Part shown: piece by piece, positions 61,863 through 64,000 of the stretch
Layout of the letters: each line of letters begins with the position of its first letter
How positions within the stretch are numbered: position 1 is the stretch's first letter
Assembly (NCBI GenBank): GCA_031763025.1
Contig: JASSKH010000045.1
Span: 496,001-560,000, forward strand
Length of the DNA stretch: 64,000 nt
Direction of reading: 5' to 3'
Source: Macrocystis pyrifera
Taxonomy: Eukaryota > Sar > Phaeophyceae > Laminariales > Laminariaceae
The notes under the pieces: model-generated
The model's input: the letters and a program-made list of their open reading frames with translations, nothing else
What the model was told of the DNA's origin: nothing
The model's database searches: none
Translations under genes and position numbers: made by a program

Positions 61863-62416
61863 GAGGGACAGTCGGCCGCTCTCTGGGAGTGCTTCTCTGG
61901 TCTGCGTTGCGCTTCTGAGTGGCGTATGGTTTTTGGGAGAAGGAGCTGCTGAACTCAAAAGTTGCACGGCTTGTGCTTTGTAGGCAAACACTCCGATGTT
62001 CAGGAATACGAGGGGCGGGGGTCGGGACATCCTCCCCACCTCCGGCAATGGCCGTAGTGGGGGCGGAGGCAGCATGTATGGCGCTGCACGGACTTCGAAG
62101 CCGCCCATATCTAAGTCCTTCATTGCCACCATTGTTTGGGCACTGGTGAGTCGTCCTTCGTGGGCGTAAGCTTGTGCATACATAGCCTAGGACTTGTGCT
62201 GCTGCTGTGCGGCTGCTGCTTGCGTGTGTTGCTGCGTGTGGTTGATGCTTGATGCTGCCTTCTGCTGTCGGTCCGTCTATGTGAGACGTTTGATGGACAT
62301 GCCTTCGGAAGGTTTAGACTCTGCTGGCTTCATAGGAAGGCTGTGCCGGGGTATTCGGGAGCGTTCGCTGCTTTGCAACACCGTGGCGGTGTTGGTTCTT
62401 ACTCTGCTGGACATGA
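61863..62416 (+). CDS. Unknown small gene B of an inverted paralogous pair
   Basis: Candidate exons: 61863-61923 (RDSRPLSGSASLVCVALLSG), 61984-62145 (RDILPTSGNGRSGGGGSMYG, then SFIATIVWAL, donor GTGAGT) and 62336-62416 (GCAGVFGSVRCF, stop). Diverges from gene A at 60840-61527 across about 340 bp. The acceptor of the second exon could be 61984 or 62004; only the first keeps the phase. Product unknown, one predicted hydrophobic segment. Confidence 0.42.
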
Positions 62417-62419
62417 ATT

Positions 62420-62660
62420 AACGACACGTTTTGCACCTGTATGTAGTCGTTCTGTTCAATCAATATTATCCAGTATCGGTATCAATACCAGAGAGCCGAC
62501 TCTCTCACCCTAACCCTAACCCTAACCCTGCCAAGTTGGTCGTGCAGCAGACAAAACCGGTGTAGTACTAAAGCAGTGCAGCAGTATTTACTAGAAGTTA
62601 AAGTTTATACTCGTATTAATAGTACCATTCAGTAGTAGTAATCTGTCCGGATCTCCAAGA
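62420..62660. repeat. Interstitial telomere-type repeat and flank
   Basis: Four CCCTAA units at about 62508-62528 in AT-rich sequence. Short related runs occur near 28386 and 32448. Too short to be a chromosome end. Confidence 0.6.
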
Positions 62661-64000
62661 ATCATTTACGCCGTACACCTATGGTAATCATATCAATACC
62701 CTTACCATCCTTACATTTCCGTCCGTGGTGCAGTGTTGGTGTGCTCCATTGATTACGAACGACTCCAAGCGCAATCGATGCTTGCCTTGGGCACGTATGT
62801 GTATTTAATGTACGTAAATACGGAACAGCAGCACAGGAGCAAAATCGTTTGTCAATGGCGAGCCGCTTGAAGCCGGGAGGAGCAAACAGTGTTGTCGGTG
62901 GGAAGGTCTTCGCACGAAGAGCGTCGATATATACCTGGTATACCGGTACTGGTACATATTTCGCTGCCGACCTGCTCTCCGGAAAAGAAAAACCACAACC
63001 CGAATCGTGAATTGTGCTGGCTGTTTGCCCGAAGTGTTTACCGCTCTGTTTTGCGCTTGCACTAGTTTTTGTTCTGGTCCAGCACCCAGCACTGCCTGCC
63101 TGCTGCTGTACGACTCGGTCCAACCGTCAACATTACGTGCCTGCGCTATTGCGTTGGTTGGACTGCAGGGCTATTTAACAGTTATGTTTGTTTATTATTC
63201 AATACTTCGTTCAGCCAACGATCTGACTTTTGTCGACCAAAGTAAGGCGAGCGAAGCCAGCCTACAGTAAAGGAGCCCTCCTCCGCCGGCCGAGAGGGGC
63301 CCACGGGAGGCGCCCCCGGAGGTCCCGCCTGAGGTGAGGCGCCTCCGGAAGATTCAGCCGAAGGCACCGCCGGGGGCTAAGTTGGTGCTATTTGCAGGGC
63401 TGTGCGTTGGCTGAACTAAACTTCTCGGCACATACTGCTGTAGTGTAGTCACTACTACTAATAATATATACCAGGTACCAGGTATCTAGCAATAGTTCAG
63501 TGGTGAAGTAAGCCAAAAACTTTGCAGCCTTCATATTTGTCTAACAGCAGTAGTGGTCCCTCTATACTCCTACTAAATACAGTAGTGCCGGTTGAGTATT
63601 GATGATCAATGTCGGTGGCCGCTACTGTAGTGCCCGTAGGTATAATACCTGGTGGCTCACGCACTCTGGCATTATAGTGGGACTGCTACTGTTTTAACAC
63701 AAATCGAGCCACAAACGCGCCAGTCAGATATTATAACGGAAAACTCCGTCAATTAAAGCACGCAACTATTATTAGTGTTACTCACTGCTGTACTGCTGTG
63801 TTAACAATATTAATTGTGGGCGACTTATCGTCAGCCAACTCACAGCCCTACGTAGCTATTCGGGTGAAGGCCGCCGGTTGGAGAACGGAAGTTTTGTAGT
63901 GCCGAGGCGTGTTTCATTCTCCTGAAGCTCCTCCGATTTTGTATTTTTGGTGGATATTCGAGTTAGGGATTTCCACAAGAAGATGCACCACACGCACGAT
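62661..64000. other. Right edge: no gene recognised; a GC-rich palindromic patch
   Basis: 63265-63385 is GC-rich with GGCGCC and CCTCCGG palindromes. 63822-63850 carries an inverted piece of the 72-bp repeat (GACTTATCGTCAGCCAACTC). Minus-strand frames at 62662-63123 have no recognised domain. Confidence 0.35.

Noticed and set aside
62508-62528. Telomere
   Set aside because: Only four CCCTAA units with ordinary sequence on both sides.

Overview
The window looks like nuclear DNA of a large-genome, intron-rich eukaryote, most likely a brown alga or a related stramenopile alga. The evidence is: split genes with GT-AG introns of 0.3 to 6 kb packed with repeats; several transposon families; interstitial TTAGGG repeats; and LINE reverse-transcriptase tails of a type I associate with brown algal genomes. 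The taxon is inference. Most long open frames here are repeat shadows. Real coding sequence sits in short exons, which I located by joining conserved protein segments across donor and acceptor sites with matching phase.

Layout. 554-14987 (-): an eight-exon snurportin-1-like gene (443 aa as modelled), the adaptor that carries m3G-capped snRNPs into the nucleus through importin beta. Its introns hold a 235-bp tandem array split by a row of transposons (one carrying a tyrosine recombinase), a 56-bp minisatellite made from its own fifth exon, MITEs and other repeats. 15782-16149 (+): a tentative SDHAF3/LYR-type small gene, head to head with snurportin. 16947-22525 (-): a Mutator-like (MULE/FAR1 type) transposase, reconstructed as 12 exons with a SWIM zinc finger and one in-frame TAG. 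23842-32799 (+): a four-exon Mpo1/DUF962-like membrane protein of about 208 aa; its 6-kb first intron contains two adjacent inverted-repeat transposons. 32800-45500: mostly repeats, three LINE remnants and a probable small gene of unknown function at 40952-41951 (-). 45523-53541 (+): a four-exon MAPEG protein (177 aa) with an apparent GC-AG intron. 53542-64000: MITEs, tandem arrays, a GGGTC satellite and an inverted duplication at about 60.8-62.4 kb that appears to carry two divergent paralogous small genes.

The three confident host genes work in unrelated processes: snRNP import, 2-hydroxy fatty acid/sphingolipid breakdown, and membrane glutathione/eicosanoid-type chemistry. They are not a pathway. 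The unusual content is in the mobile and repeat layer: nested, TCA-bounded inverted-repeat elements around a recombinase gene, exon-derived minisatellites, a MITE family with nine recognisable copies, and a tRNA-derived SINE family whose 3' part is shared with another element.
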